DNA of 64,000 nucleotides from UBA5429 sp942493315. GTDB taxonomy: Bacteria > Bacteroidota > Bacteroidia > Bacteroidales > WCHB1-69. The stretch covers positions 2,170,001 through 2,234,000 of the forward strand of contig OW818690.1 of assembly GCA_942493315.1 (NCBI GenBank), written 5' to 3'. The translations under genes were made by a program, and so were the position numbers. The notes beneath the pieces are model-generated. The model was given only the letters and a program-made list of their open reading frames with translations, had not been told where the DNA came from and made no database searches. Position 1 is the stretch's first letter. Every line of letters begins with the position of its first letter. Positions 17,807 through 26,346 of the stretch are shown here, one piece after another.

Positions 17807-17830
17807 AAAATTGTCCAAATTTTCTATGGT

Positions 17831-17953
17831 TGCTAACGCCTGACGCTAAGACTAGTGTGGCTTACACTTCACGCCCCTAGCGAGTTGGGTTTATTTATTG
17901 TTTTTTCATTGTCAACGGGAACAAGGCCACATTAGTTTTAGCGTTTGTTAGCA
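17831..17953 (-). repeat. attC site 21 (family B), owned by the 17963..18814 cassette
   Basis: AAC 17835-17837 and GTT 17947-17949. Confidence 0.92.
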
Positions 17954-17962
17954 ACCGTTTTA

Positions 17963-18814
17963 TTATTTTTCATCTTTTATCCACCCAATTATTTTAATTC
18001 TATTTGAATTTAAACTGCTATTATTTATTTCACCCTCAATTAGTTTCCATGAAATGTCACCAATTTCAATACTGTCAAATATTTTAATATTTTCTCCAAT
18101 TATTTGAATTGGGACATTTTTTTCTTTTAGTAAGAATGGATTATTATAATCCTCATAAATATAATATTCTTTGCTATTATTTAATTCCCCAATTTTTGTA
18201 AAATGATTCCTAATTCTTAGATTTACAGGAACAATGTATGCGCTAATTTCAATTAAAGAATCTCCATTAAGTTCAAAAATATTAAAATGATTAAAATGTT
18301 CTTCACAGCAAGCCCACCTAAATGTTTCAAAAACTGAATTGCCTTCTCTTTCGTAATATTTGGTTATAAAAAACCCTGGTATTCTCATCTCGTTAAACTG
18401 TCCATTTTTATTTAAAAACAAAAAAATGAATTGTAAGTTATCATCAGCAAAATTAAGTCTGTCGTAAACACAATCAAGCTTCCCATCAAAGTTGAAGTCA
18501 ATGAAATGCAGGTTTCTATTTATTTCTGCTGTGTCAATGATAGAATAAATTTCCTTATAATCTTTGCGAATTCTCAATAGGTTATAATAACTGTCAAGTA
18601 GAGTATAAAAATGAATTGAAGTTGTATCCTTACTGATAATGTTGTCAATAACAAAATCAATTTTTGTATTAATGTCAGTCTTAGCAGCTAGAGATGAAAA
18701 GTCAAACTTATTTTCAAATATTGTTGTACTGTCAGTTTTAAAAACCAAGCCATTCAATTCTTGTCCATAAACAGTCGTTGAAGCCAGAATTAACAAAATG
18801 ATGAATTGTCTCAT
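17963..18814 (-). CDS. Exported protein of unknown function, copy 3 of 4
   Basis: Same 283-residue protein as 7080..7931 (Pro form). It is in tandem with copy 4, and the repeat unit of ORF plus family B attC is about 992 bp. Confidence 0.85.
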   Translation of the reverse strand: MRQFIILLILASTTVYGQELNGLVFKTDSTTIFENKFDFSSLAAKTDINTKIDFVIDNIISKDTTSIHFYTLLDSYYNLLRIRKDYKEIYSIIDTAEINRNLHFIDFNFDGKLDCVYDRLNFADDNLQFIFLFLNKNGQFNEMRIPGFFITKYYEREGNSVFETFRWACCEEHFNHFNIFELNGDSLIEISAYIVPVNLRIRNHFTKIGELNNSKEYYIYEDYNNPFLLKEKNVPIQIIGENIKIFDSIEIGDISWKLIEGEINNSSLNSNRIKIIGWIKDEK

Positions 18815-18822
18815 AAAATGGT

Positions 18823-18945
18823 TGCTAACGCCTGACGCTAAGACTAGTGTGGCTTACACTTCACGCCCCTAGCGAGTTGGGTTTATTTATTGTTTTTTCA
18901 TTGTCAACGGGAACAAGGCCACATTAGTTTTAGCGTTTGTTAGCA
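18823..18945 (-). repeat. attC site 22 (family B), owned by the 18955..19806 cassette
   Basis: AAC 18827-18829 and GTT 18939-18941. Confidence 0.92.
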
Positions 18946-18954
18946 ACCGTTTTA

Positions 18955-19806
18955 TTATTTTTCATCTTTTATCCACCCAATTATTTTAATTCTATTTGAA
19001 TTTAAACTGCTATTATTTATTTCACCCTCAATTAGTTTCCATGAAATGTCACCAATTTCAATACTGTCAAATATTTTAATATTTTCTCCAATTATTTGAA
19101 TTGGGACATTTTTTTCTTTTAGTAAGAATGGATTATTATAATCCTCATAAATATAATATTCTTTGCTATTATTTAATTCCCCAATTTTTGTAAAATGATT
19201 CCTAATTCTTAGATTTACAGGAACAATGTATGCGCTAATTTCAATTAAAGAATCTCCATTAAGTTCAAAAATATTAAAATGATTAAAATGTTCTTCACAG
19301 CAAGCCCACCTAAATGTTTCAAAAACTGAATTGCCTTCTCTTTCGTAATATTTGGTTATAAAAAACCCTGGTATTCTCATCTCGTTAAACTGTCCATTTT
19401 TATTTAAAAACAAAAAAATGAATTGTAAGTTATCATCAGCAAAATTAAGTCTGTCGTAAACACAATCAAGCTTCCCATCAAAGTTGAAGTCAATGAAATG
19501 CAGGTTTCTATTTATTTCTGCTGTGTCAATGATAGAATAAATTTCCTTATAATCTTTGCGAATTCTCAATAGGTTATAATAACTGTCAAGTAGAGTATAA
19601 AAATGAATTGAAGTTGTATCCTTACTGATAATGTTGTCAATAACAAAATCAATTTTTGTATTAATGTCAGTCTTAGCAGCTAGAGATGAAAAGTCAAACT
19701 TATTTTCAAATATTGTTGTACTGTCAGTTTTAAAAACCAAGCCATTCAATTCTTGTCCATAAACAGTCGTTGAAGCCAGAATTAACAAAATGATGAATTG
19801 TCTCAT
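18955..19806 (-). CDS. Exported protein of unknown function, copy 4 of 4
   Basis: Tandem neighbour of the 17963 copy, with an identical protein as far as I can read. Start set at the ATG at 19806 (MRQFIILL), as in the other copies. The extra seven codons upstream come from the different attC that follows. Confidence 0.85.
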   Translation of the reverse strand: MRQFIILLILASTTVYGQELNGLVFKTDSTTIFENKFDFSSLAAKTDINTKIDFVIDNIISKDTTSIHFYTLLDSYYNLLRIRKDYKEIYSIIDTAEINRNLHFIDFNFDGKLDCVYDRLNFADDNLQFIFLFLNKNGQFNEMRIPGFFITKYYEREGNSVFETFRWACCEEHFNHFNIFELNGDSLIEISAYIVPVNLRIRNHFTKIGELNNSKEYYIYEDYNNPFLLKEKNVPIQIIGENIKIFDSIEIGDISWKLIEGEINNSSLNSNRIKIIGWIKDEK

Positions 19807-19814
19807 AAAATGGT

Positions 19815-19937
19815 TGCTAACGTTCAACGCTAAAACTAGGTGGGCTTTCGCGTCGATTCGCCAGCGAGTGTTAGTTTATTTTTTTATTTTTTTTTGTCAC
19901 GTGGAGAATGCCCACTTAGTTTTAGCGTTTGTTACCT
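19815..19937 (-). repeat. attC site 23 (family A), owned by the 19932..20675 cassette
   Basis: AAC 19819-19821 and GTT 19931-19933. Same sub-variant (GTTCAACG, CGATTCGCC) as attC 1, which belongs to the duplicate gene. Confidence 0.92.
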
Positions 19938-20675
19938 GCCGTTTTTATTTATTTTTTCTATCCATTTTTCTTCGAATCCTTCATTATTCAAGTCAGTTTG
20001 AAATTCAGAATAAATGTGTTTAAACCAAAATCTTTCTTGTTTATCTGTTTTAAACTCTTCAAAGTCTCCATTTTTGGTCTGACTGTACAATACGTATTCA
20101 GTAGTGTCAATTCCTTGTGCATTTCTGCCATAGAACGTTTTGCTTAAATAATCTGGTCGGTCGTCAGAGTTGAAGTCGTAAAGTTGAAATTCAAATCCTG
20201 TCCGAAAGCGACCAAAATAGGTCTGTTTTCCTGTCTTTAAGTCGTAAATGATTTGATAATTAACTCCACACCCAAGTCCCGTACAAGGAGTATATGTCAA
20301 AACGAATCCAATCAAAGACTCAGGTTCATAAAGAATTACTTGCTGTAAATAATTCGCAAAATTTACACTGTCAATACCCGAGTCCCAAACTGCATTTGAA
20401 GTCACTTTGCTTGAAGTCGTAATTGTCTGTCCATCTATTGTAATTTCAATCCCTTTATCTAATTTTCTCCAATTAATTTTATGCTTTAATAGGTCAAGTT
20501 CATTTTTATCTAGATTCTCAATTAACAAAGTTGGTTCGATTGCTTTTGTCTTTAAATATTCTTCAATCATTTGACCATAATCAACCTTTTCAGTTGCATT
20601 GTTTGTCTTTATAGTCGCTGAAATGCAACTAATAAAGATTGTCAGAACTGTCAATATTTTAATCGTCTGTTTCAT
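19932..20675 (-). CDS. Exported protein of unknown function, copy 2 of 2
   Basis: Apparently identical to the 507..1250 product, with the DFNSDDRPDYLS and CTGLGCG features. The copies lie 19 kb apart. The stop codon falls on the edge of the attC. Confidence 0.85.
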   Translation of the reverse strand: MKQTIKILTVLTIFISCISATIKTNNATEKVDYGQMIEEYLKTKAIEPTLLIENLDKNELDLLKHKINWRKLDKGIEITIDGQTITTSSKVTSNAVWDSGIDSVNFANYLQQVILYEPESLIGFVLTYTPCTGLGCGVNYQIIYDLKTGKQTYFGRFRTGFEFQLYDFNSDDRPDYLSKTFYGRNAQGIDTTEYVLYSQTKNGDFEEFKTDKQERFWFKHIYSEFQTDLNNEGFEEKWIEKINKNGR

Positions 20676-20687
20676 TTTTCAAATGGC

Positions 20688-20781
20688 AGGTAACGGCGCG
20701 GCTGTTGCTTTTCGGTGGCAATTGTGTTAGTTGTCTTTATTTTACAAACTGTCTGCCACTGAAAGCAACAGCGTGTTACCA
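20688..20781 (-). repeat. attC site 24 (family C, unique), owned by the 20848..21336 cassette
   Basis: AAC 20692-20694 and GTT 20775-20777, only about 94 bp. Arms GCTGTTGCTTTTCGGTGGCA and TGCCACTGAAAGCAACAGC pair, but share almost no sequence with families A and B. It is the only site of its kind in the array, so this cassette was probably acquired from a different attC background. Confidence 0.88.
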
Positions 20782-20847
20782 ACCGTTAATTTATTTTTTC
20801 TCGTTTTTTTTATTCGTTATTAGCTTTTATATCATTTTAATTATTTG

Positions 20848-21336
20848 TCAATAATTTCTTATAAGAATACCATCCATCTTACTTTTTTCAACCCATATAT
20901 CAACTGTACCTAAATTTTTTTCTACATCTGCTTCTTGCTTATTTTCTTTTAACAAAAGGGTCATCTGAGTCAAAATAGAATCTGCATTAATTTCCTTAAT
21001 TTCCATGTCTCGAATTATAAGAACTTCACCGTTATAGTAGTTAAAAGATTTTAAACATTCTTTTCTAAAATACCAGTAATCAGCTCCTCTACCATGAAAT
21101 TCTATTAAATCAAATTTTTTATCATTAATTGTCATTTCCATTGTATCACGCCTTGGACTTAAAGTGTGTAGACTTGATTTATTAAGTTGTTTTGGTCTAA
21201 AATCAATTTTAATCTTTTGTCCAATATAACGAGCATCTACTGAATCAATAGGTATGAATTTTATGTCGACGCCACCCTGTGAAAAAGATTTACTACAAAC
21301 AAAGAATAACGCAATTAAAAAAAATTTTATTTTCAT
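20848..21336 (-). CDS. Exported protein of unknown function (unique-attC cassette)
   Basis: 162 residues with a signal peptide ending SKSFSQGG (about residue 19). There is an RRDTMEMTINDKKFDLIEF hairpin-like middle and no recognised domain. It is the only cassette carrying the family C attC; inner ends GTTACCAACC and GGTTGGTAAC match. Confidence 0.78.
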   Translation of the reverse strand: MKIKFFLIALFFVCSKSFSQGGVDIKFIPIDSVDARYIGQKIKIDFRPKQLNKSSLHTLSPRRDTMEMTINDKKFDLIEFHGRGADYWYFRKECLKSFNYYNGEVLIIRDMEIKEINADSILTQMTLLLKENKQEADVEKNLGTVDIWVEKSKMDGILIRNY

Positions 21337-21391
21337 TTTGCCAAGGGTTTAGCTGATACTATAATTACTACAATTTCTTTTTTATAATGGT

Positions 21392-21514
21392 TGGTAACGG
21401 TTGGCGCTAAAACTAGGTGGGCTTTCGCGTCAATTAGCCAGCGAGTGTTAGTCTGTTTTTTATTTTTTTTTTGTCACGTGGAGAATGCCCACTTAGTTTT
21501 AGCGTTTGTTAGCA
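21392..21514 (-). repeat. attC site 25 (family A), owned by the 21474..22157 cassette
   Basis: AAC 21396-21398 and GTT 21508-21510, spacer GGTTGGCG. Confidence 0.92.
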
Positions 21515-22157
21515 ACCGTTTTTTATTTTTTAATTCAATTTTCTTTTCAATTTGGTCCCCAAAATCATAAGTCTTCGCAATCAAATCTCCCTTGGCATTA
21601 CGATATAAAAGTCCCTGAGAGTCTTTATTTTTATTTATTTCGTCTATGTCATAATCACGAATCTCAAAATTAAGCATTTCAGTCCAATTATTATTTTTGT
21701 AAGTATAAATCCTATAAGAATTTACATTTGACCAGTCTGCCCAATCAATGATAAATCCTAACTCATCTGTTCCATTATTATCAATGTCACCTTCGTTTTT
21801 TAAGAATGCCAATCCAAATAGTAGGAAATTATCTTTATTAATAATCAATGGGTTCAGGCTTTTTGAAATCAAGCGACTTATAGGTTTTTTCAGAATTGTC
21901 AATGTTACTAAACTGTCATATTCTAAATCTGCATATTTATTAGTCTCTTTGCCGTTAATTGAACTGATAAATGATTCAGTCAAAGTGTCAATTTTACCAT
22001 CACCATCAAAATCTCCAGAAATCATTAATCTATCTGTGAAAGAGGTCTCAGAAACATCAGTTTGTGAGTGTTTTGAATCTAAAGATTTTTTATTTCTTAG
22101 CCCTAATTGACAACTAATAATAAGAATACTAATTAATAATCCCAAAAATAATCTCAT
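21474..22157 (-). CDS. FG-GAP-like lipoprotein, copy 4 of 5 (frameshifted tail)
   Basis: Carries the same single-T deletion as 2961..3644, so the frame runs into the attC and ends TKWAFST. It also has Ile in place of Val in GFIIDWADW. The shared deletion suggests that copies 1 and 4 descend from one duplication. Confidence 0.82.
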   Translation of the reverse strand: MRLFLGLLISILIISCQLGLRNKKSLDSKHSQTDVSETSFTDRLMISGDFDGDGKIDTLTESFISSINGKETNKYADLEYDSLVTLTILKKPISRLISKSLNPLIINKDNFLLFGLAFLKNEGDIDNNGTDELGFIIDWADWSNVNSYRIYTYKNNNWTEMLNFEIRDYDIDEINKNKDSQGLLYRNAKGDLIAKTYDFGDQIEKKIELKNKKRLLTNAKTKWAFST

Positions 22158-22181
22158 AAAATTGTCCAAATTTTCTATGGT

Positions 22182-22304
22182 TGCTAACGGTTGGCGCTAA
22201 AACTAGGTGGGCTTTCGCGTCAATTAGCCAGCGAGTGTTAGTCTGTTTTTTATTTTTTTTTTGTCACGTGGAGAATGCCCACTTAGTTTTAGCGTTTGTT
22301 AGCA
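22182..22304 (-). repeat. attC site 26 (family A), owned by the 22313..22948 cassette
   Basis: AAC 22186-22188 and GTT 22298-22300, spacer GGTTGGCG. Confidence 0.92.
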
Positions 22305-22312
22305 ACCGTTTT

Positions 22313-22948
22313 TTATTTTTTTAATTCAATTTTCTTTTCAATTTGGTCCCCAAAATCATAAGTCTTCGCAATCAAATCTCCCTTGGCATTACGATATAAA
22401 AGTCCCTGAGAGTCTTTATTTTTATTTATTTCGTCTATGTCATAATCACGAATCTCAAAATTAAGCATTTCAGTCCAATTATTATTTTTGTAAGTATAAA
22501 TCCTATAAGAATTTACATTTGACCAGTCTGCCCAATCAATGACAAATCCTAACTCATCTGTTCCATTATTATCAATGTCACCTTCGTTTTTTAAGAATGC
22601 CAATCCAAATAGTAGGAAATTATCTTTATTAATAATCAATGGGTTCAGGCTTTTTGAAATCAAGCGACTTATAGGTTTTTTCAGAATTGTCAATGTTACT
22701 AAACTGTCATATTCTAAATCTGCATATTTATTAGTCTCTTTGCCGTTAATTGAACTGATAAATGATTCAGTCAAAGTGTCAATTTTACCATCACCATCAA
22801 AATCTCCAGAAATCATTAATCTATCTGTGAAAGAGGTCTCAGAAACATCAGTTTGTGAGTGTTTTGAATCTAAAGATTTTTTATTTCTTAGCCCTAATTG
22901 ACAACTAATAATAAGAATACTAATTAATAATCCCAAAAATAATCTCAT
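22313..22948 (-). CDS. FG-GAP-like lipoprotein, copy 5 of 5
   Basis: Reference-length form, directly in tandem with the frameshifted copy 4. Start at the ATG at 22948. Confidence 0.85.
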   Translation of the reverse strand: MRLFLGLLISILIISCQLGLRNKKSLDSKHSQTDVSETSFTDRLMISGDFDGDGKIDTLTESFISSINGKETNKYADLEYDSLVTLTILKKPISRLISKSLNPLIINKDNFLLFGLAFLKNEGDIDNNGTDELGFVIDWADWSNVNSYRIYTYKNNNWTEMLNFEIRDYDIDEINKNKDSQGLLYRNAKGDLIAKTYDFGDQIEKKIELKK

Positions 22949-22972
22949 AAAATTGTCCAAATTTTCTATGGT

Positions 22973-23098
22973 TGCTAACGTTCAGCGCTAAAACTTGGTG
23001 GGCTTACGCTTCGATTAGCCAGCGAGTGTTAGTTTATTTTTTTTATTTATTTTTTGTCTACGTGGAGTATGCCCACTTAGTTTTAGCGTTTGTTATGC
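22973..23098 (-). repeat. attC site 27 (family A), owned by the 23113..23619 cassette
   Basis: AAC 22977-22979 and GTT 23092-23094. AACTTGG arm; the centre reads TTACGCTTCGATTAGCC. Confidence 0.92.
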
Positions 23099-23112
23099 CT
23101 TGTTGTTTTTAA

Positions 23113-23619
23113 TTATGGTACAACTTCGTATATTGTTTCATTATTGTTTTTAAATATTTCACTTTGAATTCTTTCTCCTATTCGGGTTATATCTTCAAGT
23201 TTCGAATTAGTCTCTATTCGCAAAACTGGCGCTGGTTTGTCTGATTTATATTGAGGCATGTTATTATAAGTTGTCATTATCCATTTGAAACTATTTGAAG
23301 TCGAAAAATCCTTTAATTTCTCAATGTAAGGTACCTGATCAGATCCCATTGCTTCAAATTCAATATTAAATTTTCCATTTTCAAAAACGAAATAAATACA
23401 ATCTATTCCATTTGAAGTAATCCCAATAAATTGATATTCTGTCTTACCATTTTGAAGCTCAATCAATGCGTTTTGTAGTTCATTTATTTTTATCCTTTCA
23501 GCCATCTGAATCAATTGTTGATTTGTATTTGAATCCATATTTTGGCTATTACTTTTATCTTGCGTCTGACCACAACTCGCAAGAAGAGTAATCATTATTA
23601 AAATCAATATAGTTTTCAT
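23113..23619 (-). CDS. Lipoprotein of unknown function
   Basis: 168 residues. MITLLASCGQTQDKSN gives a textbook lipobox (Cys16) followed by a Ser/Asn/Gln-rich linker. The C-terminal domain (about 115 residues) contains FVFENGKFNIEFEAMGSDQVPYIEKLKDF. I do not recognise the family; it is probably anchored in the envelope. Confidence 0.8.
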   Translation of the reverse strand: MKTILILIMITLLASCGQTQDKSNSQNMDSNTNQQLIQMAERIKINELQNALIELQNGKTEYQFIGITSNGIDCIYFVFENGKFNIEFEAMGSDQVPYIEKLKDFSTSNSFKWIMTTYNNMPQYKSDKPAPVLRIETNSKLEDITRIGERIQSEIFKNNNETIYEVVP

Positions 23620-23659
23620 ATCAGTCTTAAATTATCAATGTGTGTCGTTTTACAATAAG

Positions 23660-23784
23660 GCATAACGCCTGACGCTAAGACTAGTGTGGCTTACACTTCA
23701 CGCCCCTAGCGAGTTGGGTTTATTTATTATTTTTTTTCATTGTCAACGGGAACAAGGCCACATTAGTTTTAGCGTTTGTTAGCG
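23660..23784 (-). repeat. attC site 28 (family B), owned by the 23811..24461 cassette
   Basis: AAC 23664-23666 and GTT 23778-23780. Note the family difference from attC 13 although the gene is the same. Confidence 0.92.
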
Positions 23785-23810
23785 GTACGTTGTTTTATTA
23801 TCATCTTGTT

Positions 23811-24461
23811 TTAGTGTGGGAAAATGTATGTACTTCTTTTCTTTATTCTATATTTACAATTTGTTATTTTGTATTGCTTATTGTTTATGTTCAATTGAAG
23901 ATTCAAAAGTAAATTTTTGACATCTTTCAGTTGCTTATTTGTTCTGATATCGATTTCATAGGATTTATAAAAATATTCTCTTTCCCTCCAAAATCCTTCT
24001 TTTGCGGCTTCAATTGAGTCATTCCTTTCCCATTCCTGAAATGTAGGTGTTAGTTCAGAAAATGTATAAATATTCTTTCTATAATTACATCTAATGTATA
24101 CTACCTTTAATGTATCGTTCTTGTCAATATCAATCAATGTAAATTCATCAACATCAATTTTTGGTGCAGGAATATACCTTTGATTTCTATCAATATAAAT
24201 ACTTAACGATACGTCTATTGAGTCTGTCGATTCACTAACATAACTATCTGTATTCATAAGACTCGCCCAGACATTAAAACGAATATCCATATTTTCATCT
24301 ATTGAAATATTCTTATTGTCGCCATACCAAGTTGTATAGTGTTTTGCATTTTTATTTATTGGTACAATAAACCATCCTTTCAATCTAGAACTACAACTAC
24401 AGAATAAAAATCCAAGTACAAGAATTACTAATATATGATATGTGCTTTTTCTTAAAATCAT
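23811..24461 (-). CDS. Lipoprotein of unknown function, copy 2 of 2
   Basis: Same 216-residue protein as 10639..11289, with a few base differences (for example GTTAGTTCAG against GTTAGCTCAG). Its downstream attC is family B instead of family A, the only duplicated cassette whose attC is not conserved. Confidence 0.8.
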   Translation of the reverse strand: MILRKSTYHILVILVLGFLFCSCSSRLKGWFIVPINKNAKHYTTWYGDNKNISIDENMDIRFNVWASLMNTDSYVSESTDSIDVSLSIYIDRNQRYIPAPKIDVDEFTLIDIDKNDTLKVVYIRCNYRKNIYTFSELTPTFQEWERNDSIEAAKEGFWREREYFYKSYEIDIRTNKQLKDVKNLLLNLQLNINNKQYKITNCKYRIKKRSTYIFPH

Positions 24462-24480
24462 GTTATTTATTTACAATGAC

Positions 24481-24605
24481 CGCTAACGGTTGGCGCTAAA
24501 ACTAGGTGGGCTTTCGCGTCAATTAGCCAGCGAGTGTTAGTTTATTTTTTTATTTATTTGTTTGTCACGTGGAGTAGGCCCACTTAGTTTTAGCGTTTGT
24601 TAGGT
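24481..24605 (-). repeat. attC site 29 (family A), owned by the 24590..25214 two-gene cassette
   Basis: AAC 24485-24487 and GTT 24599-24601, spacer GGTTGGCG; the right arm is preceded by GGAGTAGG instead of GGAGAATG. Confidence 0.92.
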
Positions 24606-24712
24606 TGCGTTTTTAATTTTTTTAAAATCAATTCTTTACCTTGTTGACTTTTAAAATGCAAAATATCATCCGATTCACATAATCCACATACCCAATATTG
24701 ATATTTTGGCAT
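24590..24712 (-). CDS. Small CxxC protein, second gene of a cassette
   Basis: 40 codons starting MPKYQYWVCGLCESDD. One CGLC pair near residue 9-12 looks like half a zinc ribbon. It begins 10 bp after the stop of 24723..25214 and uses a stop inside the attC (ending TQPNKR). The start spacing suggests co-translation with the upstream gene. It could be a truncated domain or a real small partner. Confidence 0.5.
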   Translation of the reverse strand: MPKYQYWVCGLCESDDILHFKSQQGKELILKKLKTQPNKR

Positions 24713-24722
24713 TCCAATCCAA

Positions 24723-25214
24723 TTACGTTTTCTCAACTTCAAGAAATAGCTCAAATTCTTTAATTATATAACTGTCGAGGTTTTCAAGTGACAAATCGTT
24801 GTTAAATATTGTATTATTGTCATATTTAAGGTAATCTAAATCCTCATTAATTTCATAGAATTTAAAATACTTCTCAGAATAATCACTTGATTGAATTATA
24901 TTCTGCATTATTGACAAACCATCTTTAGGTGAAATTTTGCCATTTACTACTGATTCAGCAATATAAATAGCATAATTATCAATCAATTCAATATCCTCTT
25001 TATTTACATCTAAGTCCAATTCCCCTAGAGATTTCCAAAAATACTTTTCACGTTCTTCCGTCGAATCGCTATCCAATCCAGCTAGAATAATTAGACTTTC
25101 AGATTCATAATTATTTTCTAACATCATCACAGCCCAATCAACAAGCTTTTTACTATCGAAATACAAAAAAAGTCTTTGTGCTAGAATTTTATATGTTTCT
25201 TCTTGAACGTTCAA
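24723..25214 (-). CDS. Cytoplasmic protein of unknown function (TTG start)
   Basis: 163 residues. The frame has an in-frame stop three codons before a TTG and no usable ATG before the middle of the protein, so a TTG start at 25214 is the best reading. It is helical and acidic; the segment LVDWAVMMLENNYESESLIILAGLDSD is distinctive and resembles a family of small immunity-like or hypothetical proteins. I cannot name it. No signal peptide, unlike most cassettes here. Confidence 0.65.
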   Translation of the reverse strand: MNVQEETYKILAQRLFLYFDSKKLVDWAVMMLENNYESESLIILAGLDSDSTEEREKYFWKSLGELDLDVNKEDIELIDNYAIYIAESVVNGKISPKDGLSIMQNIIQSSDYSEKYFKFYEINEDLDYLKYDNNTIFNNDLSLENLDSYIIKEFELFLEVEKT

Positions 25215-25256
25215 TTTTTTCTAATTTATCAAAGTGTTGGAATCCTTTTAAATGCA

Positions 25257-25381
25257 ACCTAACGCCTGACGCTAAGACTAGTGTGGCTTACTCTTCAGGC
25301 CCCTAGCGAGTTGGGTTTATTTATTGTTTTTTTTCATTGTCAACGGGAACAAGGCCACATTAGTTTTAGCGTTTGTTGTGT
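25257..25381 (-). repeat. attC site 30 (family B), owned by the 25392..26321 two-gene cassette
   Basis: AAC 25261-25263 and GTT 25375-25377. The centre reads TTACTCTTCAGGCCCC, two changes from the family B norm. Confidence 0.92.
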
Positions 25382-25391
25382 GCTGGTTTTT

Positions 25392-26075
25392 TTATTCGTT
25401 TGTTTTTACGGTTATTAGAAGTTCACTATTAAAGATTGCAACAGGTGAGATTACAGTTTCTTCTAATGGTAATACTTTACCATATCTTTCTGTCATTATT
25501 TTCTGAACATTTTCATTAGATAAATCGAAGTCCTTTAGTTTTTGAAGTTTTCCAACTTCCAAACCTGTTGCCCGTTGATATACTTTCCAAATTAGTTCTG
25601 AACAATATATTTTTTCGTCAGACCATTCAAAAGTTAGATCATAATTTTTACCCATTAATTTATCACCAACTTTTTTCATTCTTTCAATAGTAACAGGAGT
25701 TAGGATAATGTTAGCATTTTTAATTCGCTTAATTGTAAACTTACCGTCTTTACCACGAGCAATCCATTTTTCAAGTGGAGTTAGTTTAACTGGTTGCACG
25801 GCTTCAAATACAAAATATTCTTTTCCTTTTCTATATATTAATCCACAATGAGAATATTTTGATTTTGTAGCGAGTTGAATAGCTATACTTTGCATAGAAA
25901 GAGATGTTTGGAAAATTATGTCTCCATTTTTTAATTCGTCTTTTACAATTAACTCATTTACTTCTTTTTTTGCTTTCTCAAGTCGAAGTTTAGGGTCAAT
26001 GTATTTTCGTTTGGCGTAATATCCAGCAACGATGATAAAAACTATAAGTCCAAATATGATTATTCCTTTTTTCAT
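25392..26075 (-). CDS. YiiX/YebB-like permuted NlpC/P60 (papain-fold) hydrolase
   Basis: 227 residues. One N-terminal membrane anchor (about residues 4-20), then KNGDIIFQ, SKYSHCGLIY (His76) and EKIYCSELIWKVYQ (Cys158). His before Cys in the sequence is the circularly permuted order of YiiX-like enzymes, which are proposed to act on peptidoglycan peptides or lipids at the envelope. It begins right at the stop of the small membrane gene upstream (TGA then ATG with no gap), so the two form a translationally coupled two-gene cassette. Confidence 0.8.
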   Translation of the reverse strand: MKKGIIIFGLIVFIIVAGYYAKRKYIDPKLRLEKAKKEVNELIVKDELKNGDIIFQTSLSMQSIAIQLATKSKYSHCGLIYRKGKEYFVFEAVQPVKLTPLEKWIARGKDGKFTIKRIKNANIILTPVTIERMKKVGDKLMGKNYDLTFEWSDEKIYCSELIWKVYQRATGLEVGKLQKLKDFDLSNENVQKIMTERYGKVLPLEETVISPVAIFNSELLITVKTNE

Positions 26076-26321
26076 TCAATGTTTTAATAATCTCTTTTTA
26101 AAAATCAAAAGCAGTATTAATCCAACTATACATATTAATAATATGCATTGATGAATTTTGACGATGTAACATAAATCATAACCTGTTATAATTGAGATAC
26201 ATTCATCTGGATAAATTGTTTCATATTTAATACTTACCATTGTATTTACAATTGCATATGCATTCAAAGGAATTCCAATTATCGAAACCCAAAATAGTAT
26301 ATTATAAATCACTTTTCTCAT
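26076..26321 (-). CDS. Small two-helix membrane protein
   Basis: 81 residues from the ATG at 26321. Two hydrophobic helices (about residues 4-30 and 52-75) enclose a loop with two or three cysteines (YPDECIS, YDLCYIV). It precedes and abuts the YiiX-like gene in the same cassette, suggesting a membrane partner. Family not recognised. The first nine codons of the longer frame are cassette leader. Confidence 0.65.
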   Translation of the reverse strand: MRKVIYNILFWVSIIGIPLNAYAIVNTMVSIKYETIYPDECISIITGYDLCYIVKIHQCILLICIVGLILLLIFKKRLLKH

Positions 26322-26346
26322 GGTAAGTTTCGTTTTAAAAGCTTGC

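Noticed and set aside
3235..22901. Plus-strand ORFs of 120 codons inside the five-copy lipoprotein (3235..3597, 8297..8659, 17397..17759, 21748..22110, 22539..22901)
   Set aside because: Antisense shadows that recur only because the sense gene is repeated.
2961..22948. Assembly duplication as the cause of repeated cassettes
   Set aside because: Copies differ by substitutions, a shared deletion and different flanking sites, so most are real; exact tandem copy number still needs long reads.
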